A stretch of DNA of 64,000 nt from assembly GCA_041879415.1 (NCBI GenBank), contig CP090852.1, positions 1,550,001 through 1,614,000 of the forward strand. Reading direction: 5' to 3'. Origin of the DNA: Vibrio chagasii (GTDB taxonomy: Bacteria; Pseudomonadota; Gammaproteobacteria; Enterobacterales; Vibrionaceae). Within the stretch, counting starts at the first letter, position 1. Each line of letters opens with the position of its first letter. Below are positions 42,310 to 55,321 of this stretch, in pieces. The translations under genes and the position numbers were made by a program. A model generated the notes under the pieces. The model worked only from the letters and a program-made list of their open reading frames with translations, was not told the origin of the DNA and made no database searches.

Positions 42310-43512
42310 TTACACAGAGTTAGGCAGTGCAGAAGAGGTTCCTTTTGTCGCGAAAGCATTGGTCGCTAACACATCGCAGTGGTGACGATTGATTGCATCG
42401 CCATAGTTATTGGTTATACCGGGAAACTGAAAACGATACATTGGAATACCAAAGCGACGCTCTCTCTGCTGTCCGATTCGGTCTTTGCTTGTCCAAAACA
42501 GTCGATTCTTAGCGGTGTAGGTTATGCCGTGCATTTTATTGAAGTATTCTTCGTGGCTACGCATCTGTTCGTATAACTCAATAATACGCTGCCTTGAAAA
42601 GTTCAGTGTTGAACTGCCTTTAAGCTTGGTTCCCCATCCTGTTAATACTTTTTCCATAAAGTCTCGGGTTACAAGCCCTGGGCCAGTCAGTAAACCTGCA
42701 CCTTTGCTTCCGCCAGAGGTATTGGCATTACCAACTAAGGTTCCGTGTCGGCCTGGCATATAGGTGGTGTAATATTGGGTTGATCGAGACAAACGGGGCA
42801 TTCTTGCTTTGAACGCTAGAGAACGTTCGTCTTCCGCAAATACGCAAACGATCTGTTTTACGTTTTTACCAAGTGACTTGTAATCCTTGAACGCGTTCAT
42901 TCCACCCGGAACAGGATCGCAAGCGAAAATATTGACTGGGATATGGCTAAGTTCCGGATCTTTGAGCATACGGTTCGCCAGCTCAAAGCAACTGACACCA
43001 CCACGGCTCCAGCCAACGATGTTCACTTGGCTGATCGGTTTGCTCTGGCGCTCAATCGCTATGTTTTGCTGACGAGCGGCAATACCGTGTTTTAGATCGG
43101 CGGCTAACTCTTTTGAATCTTTGAGCCAATCTTGATATTTCTGGTTGGTTGCAAAAGGCCAAGGAGATTTCGCGGGGCGGGATTCACTGAGCAATCCTTT
43201 AGCTCGTTTGAGGTAGTCATTCTTGTCTTGTTGGTTACCACGTATGATGTTCAATACATGGCGCATGTTGCTATCTATACCTTTGCCTTGCAGAGTCCCT
43301 CTAATCGTAGAGTATGTATCGTCCTTGCCTTGCTTCAACCATTCGTTTTGGTTTCCGCTACCAACACCGTCCACTTGGATATAGTCAATCATGTCTCGCC
43401 CAGTAGTATTCTTCGCCAATGTTGATATCAGCTCGCCAGACACATAGTTCTTATGATTATTATCTTCTGAATTGGATCCCGTACCACAGAAGAACACGGT
43501 TAATACGCTCAT
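42310..43512 (-). CDS. Alpha/beta-hydrolase with GxSxG (DUF2235/Tle-like lipase)
   Basis: A 400-residue protein without a signal peptide. VNIVGWSRGGVSCFELANR near 165-183 has the nucleophile elbow G-W-S-R-G (Ser about 170), and the N-terminal FFCGTGSNSEDNN resembles the DUF2235 start (F-x-D/C-GTxN). DACDPVPGG-like sequence (FACDPVPGG) near 198-206 and later His residues may complete the triad. DUF2235 and related hydrolases include type VI phospholipase effectors (Tle1), but no T6SS genes or immunity gene are seen nearby. It is divergent from the TackOD1-like gene. Its role is unknown. Confidence 0.75.
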   Translation of the reverse strand: MSVLTVFFCGTGSNSEDNNHKNYVSGELISTLAKNTTGRDMIDYIQVDGVGSGNQNEWLKQGKDDTYSTIRGTLQGKGIDSNMRHVLNIIRGNQQDKNDYLKRAKGLLSESRPAKSPWPFATNQKYQDWLKDSKELAADLKHGIAARQQNIAIERQSKPISQVNIVGWSRGGVSCFELANRMLKDPELSHIPVNIFACDPVPGGMNAFKDYKSLGKNVKQIVCVFAEDERSLAFKARMPRLSRSTQYYTTYMPGRHGTLVGNANTSGGSKGAGLLTGPGLVTRDFMEKVLTGWGTKLKGSSTLNFSRQRIIELYEQMRSHEEYFNKMHGITYTAKNRLFWTSKDRIGQQRERRFGIPMYRFQFPGITNNYGDAINRHHCDVLATNAFATKGTSSALPNSV

Positions 43513-43873
43513 CCTTTGCCTTTAACACCAATAATTAGAGATTAGAGTCAGTATAGATGTGATATGAGAAAGTTATAAGATTTAATGAGTTAGAGAGGCG
43601 TAATTCCGAAAGTTATGTAAGTAGCCTGGGAAATGTATGACTATCCAATTTTAGCGTGCGATTTATCTATAACTTTAAAGTTATCACCGATGCTTATGTT
43701 TTTGTGTTGTTAATGTAATGGCGTCGGTATTTTATATATTTAGTTAATAATTGGATTGTTTTTACATCGATATCTAGTATTTGTGTAAGGTCGATCAATC
43801 CAATAGCATTCATTAATATTCAGAATGTTACGTTTATTTGACGGTGGGAGTGTCAAAATTATGGAGTTAATGA
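43513..43873. other. AT-rich intergenic region
   Basis: 361 bases, strongly AT-rich, between the divergent hydrolase and TackOD1-like genes. A GGAG ribosome site at the right end supports the 43874 start. No repeats or operators that I can name. The base composition matches the cassette to its right. Confidence 0.6.
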
Positions 43874-45229
43874 ATGAGAGATAAATTAAAAATTTACTGT
43901 CTTGGTGCCCCAATCGTTGATACGGAAGACCGATTTGATATTGCACAAGTAAGTGATATTGACCAACTACCAGAGTTGTTAGGTGGTGTAGTTGTTATAA
44001 ATACAGAAGCCAGTGTACAAGATGATGTATTAAGCCAACTTCATCGTTGCAGAAAGTTTTGGTCTTGGAAGATTTATGTCTTTGAAACTAGCGAATTATC
44101 AGCTTGTTTATCTGATGGAGTTTTAAATCAAGAGACTATTGAAGAGGAACTGCTCCAACATAATAGAACGTTGAACAGTGTTTCTGAATCGATGGACGCT
44201 TTAGACCCTTTAATTGGGTGGTTAGGGTTAGAGCAACATCGACGACTGGTCCCTCATCGGTCCCTTGCTCTGAAATCGATATATTCATACCCTTTAGTCG
44301 ACTTATATTATCCAGAGTTAAGTTCTACATATCGTTTTGTTTTGTCTGAAACCAAGCGTGACACGTTTGAATATGATGAATTGATCAATCGTGTCCGTGT
44401 ATGTTCTGACTGCGCTAGCGCTCATTTGAATTACATCGAAGTGTGCCCTTCATGTAAAGACATTGATATTACCGAGCGTGTCTCGTTACATTGTTTCACC
44501 TGTGGTCATGTAGCCGAGCAAGGGCAATTTAAACGTAACCATAAACTGGAATGTCCGAAATGTTTAACTCAACTTCGTCATATTGGTGTGGATTATGATC
44601 GCCCGTTGGAGACTCATTCATGTAACGTATGTTCTCATTCCTTTTCTGAAGCAGAGACTCTGGCTGTTTGCTTTAGTTGTGACGCCAAAAATGATGTCGC
44701 TCAGTTGGTTGTCAGGAAAATCTATTCATTAAAATTAGGTGTGCAGGGTGAGTATATATTCCGTCACGGAGTCAAATTATCTGCACCGGAGCTTACGTTA
44801 CGCGGCAAAGTAGACAGTGGGTATTTTTCAAATCTCCTTGATTGGGTAAATCGTATCGCTATTCGTCATCAAGAAGAGCACCTTCTCCTAGGACTACATC
44901 TCCCTGATCTAGCTCAATATGTATCTAAGAATGGTGATGCAAAAATGTTTGCATTGATCGAGCAAATTACTGAGCGCCTTAACGGTTTGTTTCGAGACTC
45001 AGATATTTGTTGTCAGTACAAAAGTGATGTTCTTTTCGTATTTATGCCTAAAGCAAAGATGGAACACATCAATGTTCTGCGTGAAAAAATAGAAGCTCTT
45101 TGTCTACTTATTGAAGACGATGATTTCACATTGAATGTGTTCGCTTGGAGCCTTCCTGACCCTATGGTTAAAGAGGACGTAGGGGCATGGTTAGAGAGTA
45201 AGGTCGGCGAAATTTATGCTGTCGAATAG
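43874..45229 (+). CDS. TackOD1-like zinc-ribbon protein with degenerate GGDEF-like domain
   Basis: A 451-residue cytoplasmic protein. The N-terminal 170 residues are a soluble alpha/beta region. A zinc-binding core at about 176-270 has CxxC pairs VCSDC, VCPSC, HCFTC, ECPKC, SCNVC and VCFSC, which I recognise as the TackOD1 (thaumarchaeal output domain 1) style. The last 150 residues follow a nucleotidyl-cyclase plan (LLDWVNRIAIRHQEEHLLLGLHL, then KSDVLFVF where GGDEF would be), so a catalytically inactive GGDEF-like domain. The gene overlaps the glycosyltransferase by 14 bases. It probably regulates that enzyme, perhaps by nucleotide sensing. Confidence 0.75.
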   Translation: MRDKLKIYCLGAPIVDTEDRFDIAQVSDIDQLPELLGGVVVINTEASVQDDVLSQLHRCRKFWSWKIYVFETSELSACLSDGVLNQETIEEELLQHNRTLNSVSESMDALDPLIGWLGLEQHRRLVPHRSLALKSIYSYPLVDLYYPELSSTYRFVLSETKRDTFEYDELINRVRVCSDCASAHLNYIEVCPSCKDIDITERVSLHCFTCGHVAEQGQFKRNHKLECPKCLTQLRHIGVDYDRPLETHSCNVCSHSFSEAETLAVCFSCDAKNDVAQLVVRKIYSLKLGVQGEYIFRHGVKLSAPELTLRGKVDSGYFSNLLDWVNRIAIRHQEEHLLLGLHLPDLAQYVSKNGDAKMFALIEQITERLNGLFRDSDICCQYKSDVLFVFMPKAKMEHINVLREKIEALCLLIEDDDFTLNVFAWSLPDPMVKEDVGAWLESKVGEIYAVE

Positions 45230-46532
45230 TCTCAATCTTCAACAATATTTTTGGGGGATGTTACTTGAAAATACAGAGCTATGGCTCATGTTGTTCCCCA
45301 TGATGATTATTATTGAACTGCCACTTTTTTTACTTGTGTTAACAGGAGTATTTCGTTGGTCTTATTCAGATAGCGATATTGAAATAACAGAATACCCAAG
45401 CATATCTTTCGTTATTACTTGTTATGGCGAAGGGGATGCAATTGAAATTACTATAGACACACTAGTTGAGCAACTATATCCCGGAAAGATTGAAGTGTTA
45501 GCGGTAGTTGATGGTGCAGTTCAGAATGAAGATACTTATCAAGCTGCGATTCGAGGTGAGCAGAGACATCAATCAGTAAAAAATCGGAATGTTCGAGTTA
45601 TACCTAAGTGGCAAAGAGGAGGAAGAGTATCAACGTTGAATGCTGGTTTAGATAATGCCACCGGCGATTTTATTATAAATGTTGATGGCGATACTTCTTT
45701 TGATAACGATATGGCACTGCAAATGATGAAGCAATTTACTGACAAGAATGTGATTGCTTCGGGTGGCGCGTTGCGTGTGAGAAATTGGCGGGACAACTTA
45801 CTTACTCGTATGCAGTCTTTAGAATATATGTTGTCTATGCAAGCAGGGAAAACTGGCCTCTCAAATTGGGGAGTGCTAAATAATATTTCTGGAGCCTTTG
45901 GTGCATTTAGAAAAAATGTATTAAAACAAGTTGGAGGTTGGGATACGCATACGGCTGAAGACCTGGATTTAACGATGAGGCTTAAGCAATATAAGAAACG
46001 CTACCCCAAGAATAGATTGGCTTTTGCACCAAGAGCTGTCGGTCATACTGATGTGCCTGATACCTTGAAAGGATTGGTACAGCAAAGGCTTAGGTGGGAC
46101 GGAGATTTATTGTTTCTGTTTTTGAGGAAACACAATGAAGGACTAACTCCCCGTTTATTGGGGTGGGGGAACTTCATCTTCACTCTCGTTTATGGTGTCT
46201 TGCAAAATGTATTGCTGCCGATTCTAGTATCAGTATTTATGTTCTATATATTTTGGGTCTACTCAATTGATTTTGTTACTGCATTGATAATTCTAATTTA
46301 TTGCGTGTATTTGTTTACCGTAGTTCTATTTTTTACTGTTTACATTGGTTTAGTTTCTGAAAGGGAGAAAGAGGACCTAAGAATGGCTAAATGGCTACCC
46401 CTTTATCCTTTTTATCAGTTTTTTATGCGCTTGATTACTGCGTTCTCCATGATTAATGAATTATTTAGAAGAAGTCACGAAGAGTCGAGTATGGCTCCTT
46501 GGTGGGTATTGAAAAAAGGCAAAAGGTTTTAG
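45216..46532 (+). CDS. Processive family-2 glycosyltransferase, polysaccharide synthase
   Basis: A 438-residue membrane glycosyltransferase. One or two N-terminal membrane helices (about 18-45) precede the GT-A domain with VVDGA near 97, D-x-D NVDGDTS near 154-160, TAEDLDLTMRL (catalytic Asp) near 245-255 and QQRLRWDGD near 288-296 (QxxRW), then four or more C-terminal helices. This is the cellulose/alginate/PNAG synthase architecture (BcsA, Alg8, PgaC). It lacks PilZ. It overlaps the upstream zinc-ribbon gene and is followed by an HlyD-type gene, so the three are an operon. The sugar made is unknown. Confidence 0.88.
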   Translation: MLSNSLNLQQYFWGMLLENTELWLMLFPMMIIIELPLFLLVLTGVFRWSYSDSDIEITEYPSISFVITCYGEGDAIEITIDTLVEQLYPGKIEVLAVVDGAVQNEDTYQAAIRGEQRHQSVKNRNVRVIPKWQRGGRVSTLNAGLDNATGDFIINVDGDTSFDNDMALQMMKQFTDKNVIASGGALRVRNWRDNLLTRMQSLEYMLSMQAGKTGLSNWGVLNNISGAFGAFRKNVLKQVGGWDTHTAEDLDLTMRLKQYKKRYPKNRLAFAPRAVGHTDVPDTLKGLVQQRLRWDGDLLFLFLRKHNEGLTPRLLGWGNFIFTLVYGVLQNVLLPILVSVFMFYIFWVYSIDFVTALIILIYCVYLFTVVLFFTVYIGLVSEREKEDLRMAKWLPLYPFYQFFMRLITAFSMINELFRRSHEESSMAPWWVLKKGKRF

Positions 46533-46534
46533 CA

Positions 46535-47572
46535 ATGAAAGTAAAGTTTCATCTGGATAAGAAAAACAAACCTCAATCGGATGACGGCGTAAAGGTTGCT
46601 TACGGACAAGCTAAAAGAGGGGGCTATCGCTTTCGTTGGTATTTGATATTGAGCTTGGTAATAAGTCCGCTTTTATTCGTGGCTTATTTTTTCTTGAAGA
46701 CAAACTTTCTCGTAATTGCTCCGGCTATTATTACATCTTATCCAGTTACTTTAACTGCTAAGGTTGCAGGTATTGTTGGGCCGATTCCCATAGAAGACGG
46801 GACTCAAATGGATAGAGAACAGACTGCAATTCAATTGACGAATTTGGAAATCGAAGCACAGATTGAGTTTATACATGCGGAACTTTTGGGACTAAAAGAT
46901 GATTTATCAAGCGAAATGGAAGCATTGCACTTGAATGGTATGGCAGAAACACGTCGGAACCTAATTAAAGTACAGCAGATTCAGAAACGCTATGAAGAAT
47001 ATCGTAAAAAAGGTCAAGTATCTGATGTTGACTATGCGAGCATTGTAGGGATGGGTAATTCGCTAAATAATCAATTGAACCAACAAAAGCTTGATTATCA
47101 CAATGCTAAATTGGCCGAAAAGGAGCGAAAGTTGGCAGGGCCAGTAAGTATGGCTAGACGCTCATTAATGAAAGACCTTGCGCTCAAGCGTGTGGAAGAG
47201 CAAGAGCTTTCCATAAAGTCGCCATATGCAGGACGTGTTGTTGATATACATGTTGTCGAGGGGCAGCGTGTTTTTGAAGGCGATGAGCTAGTGACAATAG
47301 CCCCAAATACCGTTCCTCATATCGTGGCTTACCTAGACCCTAAATATTTAGAAGACGCGGTAAAAGGAGCAAATGTGTTGGTAAAGTTTCCTAACGGTAG
47401 CTCGTTTGACGCTGAAGTGTCAGATTCTGTGGAAGTTGTGAGTAAATTACCAAGCCAGTTAGTAAGCCCGTTTGAAGGCCAGCCTGCGTATTTGAAAGTT
47501 GTATTGGACTTTATTACAGCACCACCAGAAGAGTATTGGGTTGAAGGGATGACTGTTGAAGCTCGATTTTAG
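46535..47572 (+). CDS. HlyD/Alg44-like periplasmic adaptor
   Basis: A 345-residue membrane-fusion-type protein: a cytoplasmic basic tail, one membrane helix at about 35-55, a beta-barrel/lipoyl part near 65-95, a helical hairpin at about 100-200, then the second lipoyl half (SIKSPYAGRVVDIHVVEGQ) and a C-terminal barrel. The start at 46535 has AAAGG ten bases upstream and follows the glycosyltransferase stop by two bases. Pairing with a GT2 synthase recalls Alg44, which forms the periplasmic part of alginate export; here the PilZ domain is absent and no outer-membrane channel is encoded locally. Confidence 0.85.
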   Translation: MKVKFHLDKKNKPQSDDGVKVAYGQAKRGGYRFRWYLILSLVISPLLFVAYFFLKTNFLVIAPAIITSYPVTLTAKVAGIVGPIPIEDGTQMDREQTAIQLTNLEIEAQIEFIHAELLGLKDDLSSEMEALHLNGMAETRRNLIKVQQIQKRYEEYRKKGQVSDVDYASIVGMGNSLNNQLNQQKLDYHNAKLAEKERKLAGPVSMARRSLMKDLALKRVEEQELSIKSPYAGRVVDIHVVEGQRVFEGDELVTIAPNTVPHIVAYLDPKYLEDAVKGANVLVKFPNGSSFDAEVSDSVEVVSKLPSQLVSPFEGQPAYLKVVLDFITAPPEEYWVEGMTVEARF

Positions 47573-47598
47573 TTGCGGCGGTAACTAGTTTGAATAGC

Positions 47599-47630
47599 AA
47601 AATGGAGCTATGAATGCTCCATTTTTTCTG
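47599..47630 (+). terminator. Rho-independent terminator of the three-gene cassette
   Basis: A ten-base stem (AAAATGGAGC at 47599-47608 with its complement at 47616-47625) and a T-run. Confidence 0.8.
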
Positions 47631-47642
47631 TATTCCGTTGGT

Positions 47643-48242
47643 TTAGAAACCGCGGATATCCAATTCGTTGTTGATTAACACGACACACTGAGAAGCGAAT
47701 AGCATGTTTGGACCTAAGCTGATTTTCTCTGTACCTAGGCGCTTTAAGCTGTTGTAGCTTTTCTTAGGCATAGGGATGTGATCAGTCAAAAGGAAACATG
47801 GGTTTTCAGCAATCTCTGCATCACGGATAAAGTCACCTTTTTTATCCATCATGTACAGCTGGTGGTCTTCAGCCAGTTCTTTAACTAGCTTTTCAAAACT
47901 CATAGTACGAACTGTGATGCCCGGTTCAACCTGACGCGTCTGTTCTTTAGTCATACCTTGGGAAGCGTCAACCGCTCTTACTACCGCTGACAACAACGCC
48001 GACTCATGGAAACCACCAATGTTAGTGATTTCGTTTGAATCGAATGTAATTGTACGTGAAAAGTCTTTAGTACTTTCTAATACAAGGTGTACGGTGACAT
48101 TCTCGCGGTGAGACTGGGCAACGAAGATCGTGTTCATCAGAGTATGAGCCAGAATCTCAGTATGAGCATCTTGTCCAACGCCTTCTAAGATAAGTTTACT
48201 CTCCGTAGGGGCTGCGCGAGCGCGTAATACAAATGAACGCAT
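47643..48242 (-). CDS. trmY: TrmY-family tRNA pseudouridine-N1 methyltransferase
   Basis: A 199-residue SPOUT methyltransferase of the DUF358/TrmY family (archaeal Mja enzyme makes m1-pseudouridine at tRNA position 54). The start MRSFVLRARAAPTESKLILEG and the C-terminal LGPNMLFASQCVVLINNELD, which forms the SAM knot, match the family. The Leu-Gly-Pro-rich knot is near 178-185. Vibrios are among the few bacteria with this gene; whether the bacterial substrate is position 54 is not known from sequence. It is a single gene and its terminator at 47599-47625 region may be shared. Confidence 0.88.
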   Translation of the reverse strand: MRSFVLRARAAPTESKLILEGVGQDAHTEILAHTLMNTIFVAQSHRENVTVHLVLESTKDFSRTITFDSNEITNIGGFHESALLSAVVRAVDASQGMTKEQTRQVEPGITVRTMSFEKLVKELAEDHQLYMMDKKGDFIRDAEIAENPCFLLTDHIPMPKKSYNSLKRLGTEKISLGPNMLFASQCVVLINNELDIRGF

Positions 48243-48498
48243 AGAATGTACCTTGTCAGTATGTGATAAAGCGAAACGAGCTTTAGCAACATGAATTGAT
48301 GAATAACCAAAATTGTGGCGGTATGTAACTCTTTTCTATTAATGAAGTCAAATAGAGTTGCTTATAGCGCTAACTTCAAGAACTCAACGTATTAAATAGA
48401 GAATGACCACATTACAAGATGGTAAAGGTTGAAGCGACCGATTGTTTACATAGATAGTATGCGCAAATTATTAGGAGGCTTGCTGAAGGAAGTAGTCG

Positions 48499-49023
48499 AT
48501 GAAGTTGCAGAAAATAGATAAAGAAGAATATAGAAAGAAGATGAACCTGTTGTTGGTGGGTTTAGTTGGATCACTTGCAGTGTTTGCTATCGTATTCGGC
48601 ACCATACTGATTGACTTATTTGGCACAACAGATTCGATTGCTGGTGAATCAACGGGCAATTTCCATTTAAACGTGCTTGGAGTGATCTTGTCTGTAGCGC
48701 TAAATGCTTTTATTGCGAGTCGCGTAAAAGGACATGAATACTTCAAGGAAGCGGTGTACGTGTGGAACCTAAAACAAATCCACAATCAAATTTATCGAAA
48801 ACTAAAACGAATTCAACCGAAGGCTGAGCAAGGTGACCAAGATGCGTTGGTCATTCTGTACTTCTATTACACCACACAAAAACAAGTATACGACCTAGAT
48901 AACAACACATTGACGATAACGACGGTGCAGAACTCCCTAGATAACATCGTAGAGCTGAGTAAAAAATGGGGTATAGAGTTAGATATAGAATCCTTTTCGA
49001 GAGATTTAATCACAAAGTTTTGA
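48499..49023 (+). CDS. DUF3087 family membrane protein
   Basis: A 174-residue protein with a charged N-terminus, two membrane helices (about 17-40 and 57-72) and a cytoplasmic helical C-terminal part of about 95 residues rich in Lys, Gln and Tyr (VWNLKQIHNQIYRKLKRIQ). This matches DUF3087, a gammaproteobacterial family of unknown function. AAGGAAG before the ATG supports the start. It lies just upstream of the rRNA operon promoter and is separately transcribed. Confidence 0.75.
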   Translation: MKLQKIDKEEYRKKMNLLLVGLVGSLAVFAIVFGTILIDLFGTTDSIAGESTGNFHLNVLGVILSVALNAFIASRVKGHEYFKEAVYVWNLKQIHNQIYRKLKRIQPKAEQGDQDALVILYFYYTTQKQVYDLDNNTLTITTVQNSLDNIVELSKKWGIELDIESFSRDLITKF

Positions 49024-49124
49024 GGAATATGCCTGTTATTGTATGAGCTTTGAGCGACGAAAGAGCCTTTTGACGTAAAAGTAAACACTTAAACAGTTTT
49101 TTTGAATTTTTATCAAAAAAGGGG

Positions 49125-49152
49125 TTGCCATGTTTTCGATGATCTCTATAAT
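49125..49152 (+). promoter_or_regulatory. rRNA operon promoter
   Basis: TTGCCA (49125-49130), a 16-base spacer, and consensus TATAAT (49147-49152) followed by a GC-rich discriminator (GCCGCC), the signature of stringently controlled rRNA promoters. A-tract and T-tract sequence just upstream (49098-49120) can act as an UP element. Confidence 0.85.
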
Positions 49153-49519
49153 GCCGCCTCACTGACACGGCAGACGCCACAAGGCTTCAGCAGTAATCAG
49201 TAAGACGGAAAGTTCGAAAGAAATTAATTTTAAAAAGTGTTTGACACTTAAGATTAAATCGATAGAATTCACGTCCGCTTTCAAGGGTTTCTTTGTAAAA
49301 AGAAAGTTTCGATAAGCAAAGCTCTTTAACAATTTAAACCTATCAATCTGTGTGGGCACTCGTTGATGAATATCAAAATTGATTCTTAGGAATCACATTG
49401 ATTTCAATGAACTGAGTGACCAATTCGAATCGTAAGATTCGGCACAGTCAATTCAACATTACTTGGCTTTTTATTAAGCGAAGAGAATGTAATCAGTATT
49501 CATTGAGTCACAAAATCTT
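49153..49519 (+). promoter_or_regulatory. rRNA leader with boxA antiterminator
   Basis: About 365 bases of transcribed leader. GCTCTTTAACAA at 49321-49332 is the rrn boxA antitermination element. The stretch before the 16S 5' end can pair with sequence after its 3' end for RNase III processing. Confidence 0.8.
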
Positions 49520-51072
<1,553 letters not shown>

Positions 51073-51195
51073 TACGAAGATGTTCACGATAAGTGTCCAC
51101 ACAGATTGATATGGTTTAGAAAAGAAAAGAGTTGAAGAACTCCCAAGTTCTTCGAAGTTTGTTTCTACTTTTTAAAGTGGAGATAAATTAGCAGT

Positions 51196-51271
51196 GTCCC
51201 GTTCGTCTAGAGGCCTAGGACACCGCCCTTTCACGGCGGTAACAGGGGTTCGACTCCCCTACGGGATACCA
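51196..51271 (+). tRNA. tRNA-Glu (TTC)
   Basis: 76 bases with encoded CCA. The anticodon loop CCTTTCAC carries TTC, and the acceptor GTCCCGT pairs with ACGGGAT. Confidence 0.95.
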
Positions 51272-51273
51272 TT

Positions 51274-51349
51274 GGGTCGTTAGCTCAGTTGGTAGAGCAG
51301 TTGACTTTTAATCAATTGGTCGCAGGTTCGAATCCTGCACGACCCACCA
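51274..51349 (+). tRNA. tRNA-Lys (TTT)
   Basis: 76 bases with encoded CCA. The anticodon loop ACTTTTAATC carries TTT; acceptor GGGTCGT pairs with ACGACCC. Confidence 0.95.
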
Positions 51350-51382
51350 TTCTTTCTCCACGAAGGAATTAAAACTTTTAGT

Positions 51383-51458
51383 GGGCGATTAGCTCAGTTG
51401 GGAGAGCACCTGCCTTACAAGCAGGGGGTCACTGGTTCGAGCCCGGTATCGCCCACCA
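51383..51458 (+). tRNA. tRNA-Val (TAC), copy 1
   Basis: 76 bases with encoded CCA; anticodon loop CTTACAA, anticodon TAC; acceptor GGGCGAT pairs with ATCGCCC. Confidence 0.95.
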
Positions 51459-51482
51459 TTTCCTCCCAAGGAAATAAAATAT

Positions 51483-51558
51483 GGGGCTATAGCTCAGCTG
51501 GGAGAGCGCCTGCCTTGCACGCAGGAGGTCTGCGGTTCGATCCCGCATAGCTCCACCA
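51483..51558 (+). tRNA. tRNA-Ala (TGC)
   Basis: 76 bases with encoded CCA; anticodon loop CTTGCAC, anticodon TGC; acceptor GGGGCTA pairs with TAGCTCC. Confidence 0.95.
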
Positions 51559-51590
51559 TTCTTTCTCCATGAAGGAATTAAAACTATCAT

Positions 51591-51666
51591 GGGCGATTAG
51601 CTCAGTTGGGAGAGCACCTGCCTTACAAGCAGGGGGTCACTGGTTCGAGCCCGGTATCGCCCACCA
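51591..51666 (+). tRNA. tRNA-Val (TAC), copy 2
   Basis: 76 bases, identical to the copy at 51383. The spacer before it (TTCTTTCTCCATGAAGGAAT and following) nearly repeats the spacer before copy 1, so a tandem duplication of spacer and tRNA is likely. Confidence 0.95.
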
Positions 51667-51986
51667 TCTTTAAGCACATTTGCTAAGTGTTCTTAAAAAT
51701 GGTTTTCGTTAGAAAATCTGCTCTTTAACAATTTGGAAAGCTGACTGATTAACTCTTAGAGTTAATCAAATTAAAAGTTCTCAATGTTTATCTTTTAGAT
51801 AAACACAACACAAACACATTCAAGTGTCTTGTATTCGATTCAAATTCGTTTGAATCATATTGAGTCCGGCAAACACGTAATAAGAACTAACCCTTCTTGT
51901 TACAACCAAAAACCTTGGTTGCTGTTTTGTCTTCACTTTTTAAAAGTGAAAGCAAATGCCATACATAAGACCTCTTCGGGTTGTAT
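51667..51986 (+). other. Internal transcribed spacer before 23S
   Basis: 320 bases with a second boxA-like GCTCTTTAACAATTTGG near 51720, typical of the spacer between the tRNAs and 23S. No further gene. Confidence 0.7.
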
Positions 51987-54876
<2,890 letters not shown>

Positions 54877-55005
54877 TACAACACCCAAGGGGTTTTGATG
54901 GACTCAAAGATACAAACGCTTGAATGAGTTTGAGAGAACAATAAACAGCTTTCCAGATTATTTTGCCTTCAGTTTTAAAAAAAGCTGAAAGTAAAAGCAA
55001 AATTT

Positions 55006-55125
55006 TGCTTGGCGACCATAGCATTGTGGACCCACCTGATTCCATGCCGAACTCAGAAGTGAAACACAATAGCGCCGATGGTAGTGTGGGGCTTCCCCAT
55101 GTGAGAGTAGGACATCGCCAGGCTT
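55006..55125 (+). rRNA. rrf: 5S ribosomal RNA
   Basis: About 120 bases: begins TGCTTGGCGACCATAGC and ends ATCGCCAGGCTT, with the conserved CCATGCCGAACTCAGAAGTG core. Confidence 0.96.
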
Positions 55126-55192
55126 TAATTTCGTTATTTGCATAGCAAATAACAACCTCAACAGTGTACTAATCTGTTGATGTAAATTTGTT

Positions 55193-55283
55193 GGAGGGAT
55201 GGCTGAGTGGTCGAAAGCACCGGTCTTGAAAACCGGCAACCGTTAATAGCGGTTCTAGGGTTCAAATCCCTATCCCTCCACCA
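55193..55283 (+). tRNA. tRNA-Ser (TGA)
   Basis: 91 bases with a long variable arm and encoded CCA. The anticodon loop CTTGAAA carries TGA; acceptor GGAGGGA pairs with TCCCTCC. It lies 67 bases after 5S as a distal tRNA of the rRNA operon. The discriminator base is A, where enterobacterial tRNA-Ser usually has G. Confidence 0.93.
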
Positions 55284-55290
55284 CCATTAG

Positions 55291-55321
55291 AAAGCCCGCT
55301 GAGAAATCAGCGGGCTTTTTT
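55291..55321 (+). terminator. Terminator of the rRNA operon
   Basis: A perfect 12-base stem (AAAGCCCGCTGA and complement) with a GAAA tetraloop and a T-run. Confidence 0.9.

Noticed and set aside
43874..45229. Calling the zinc-ribbon protein an active diguanylate cyclase
   Set aside because: The position of GGDEF reads KSDVL, so the catalytic motif is missing.
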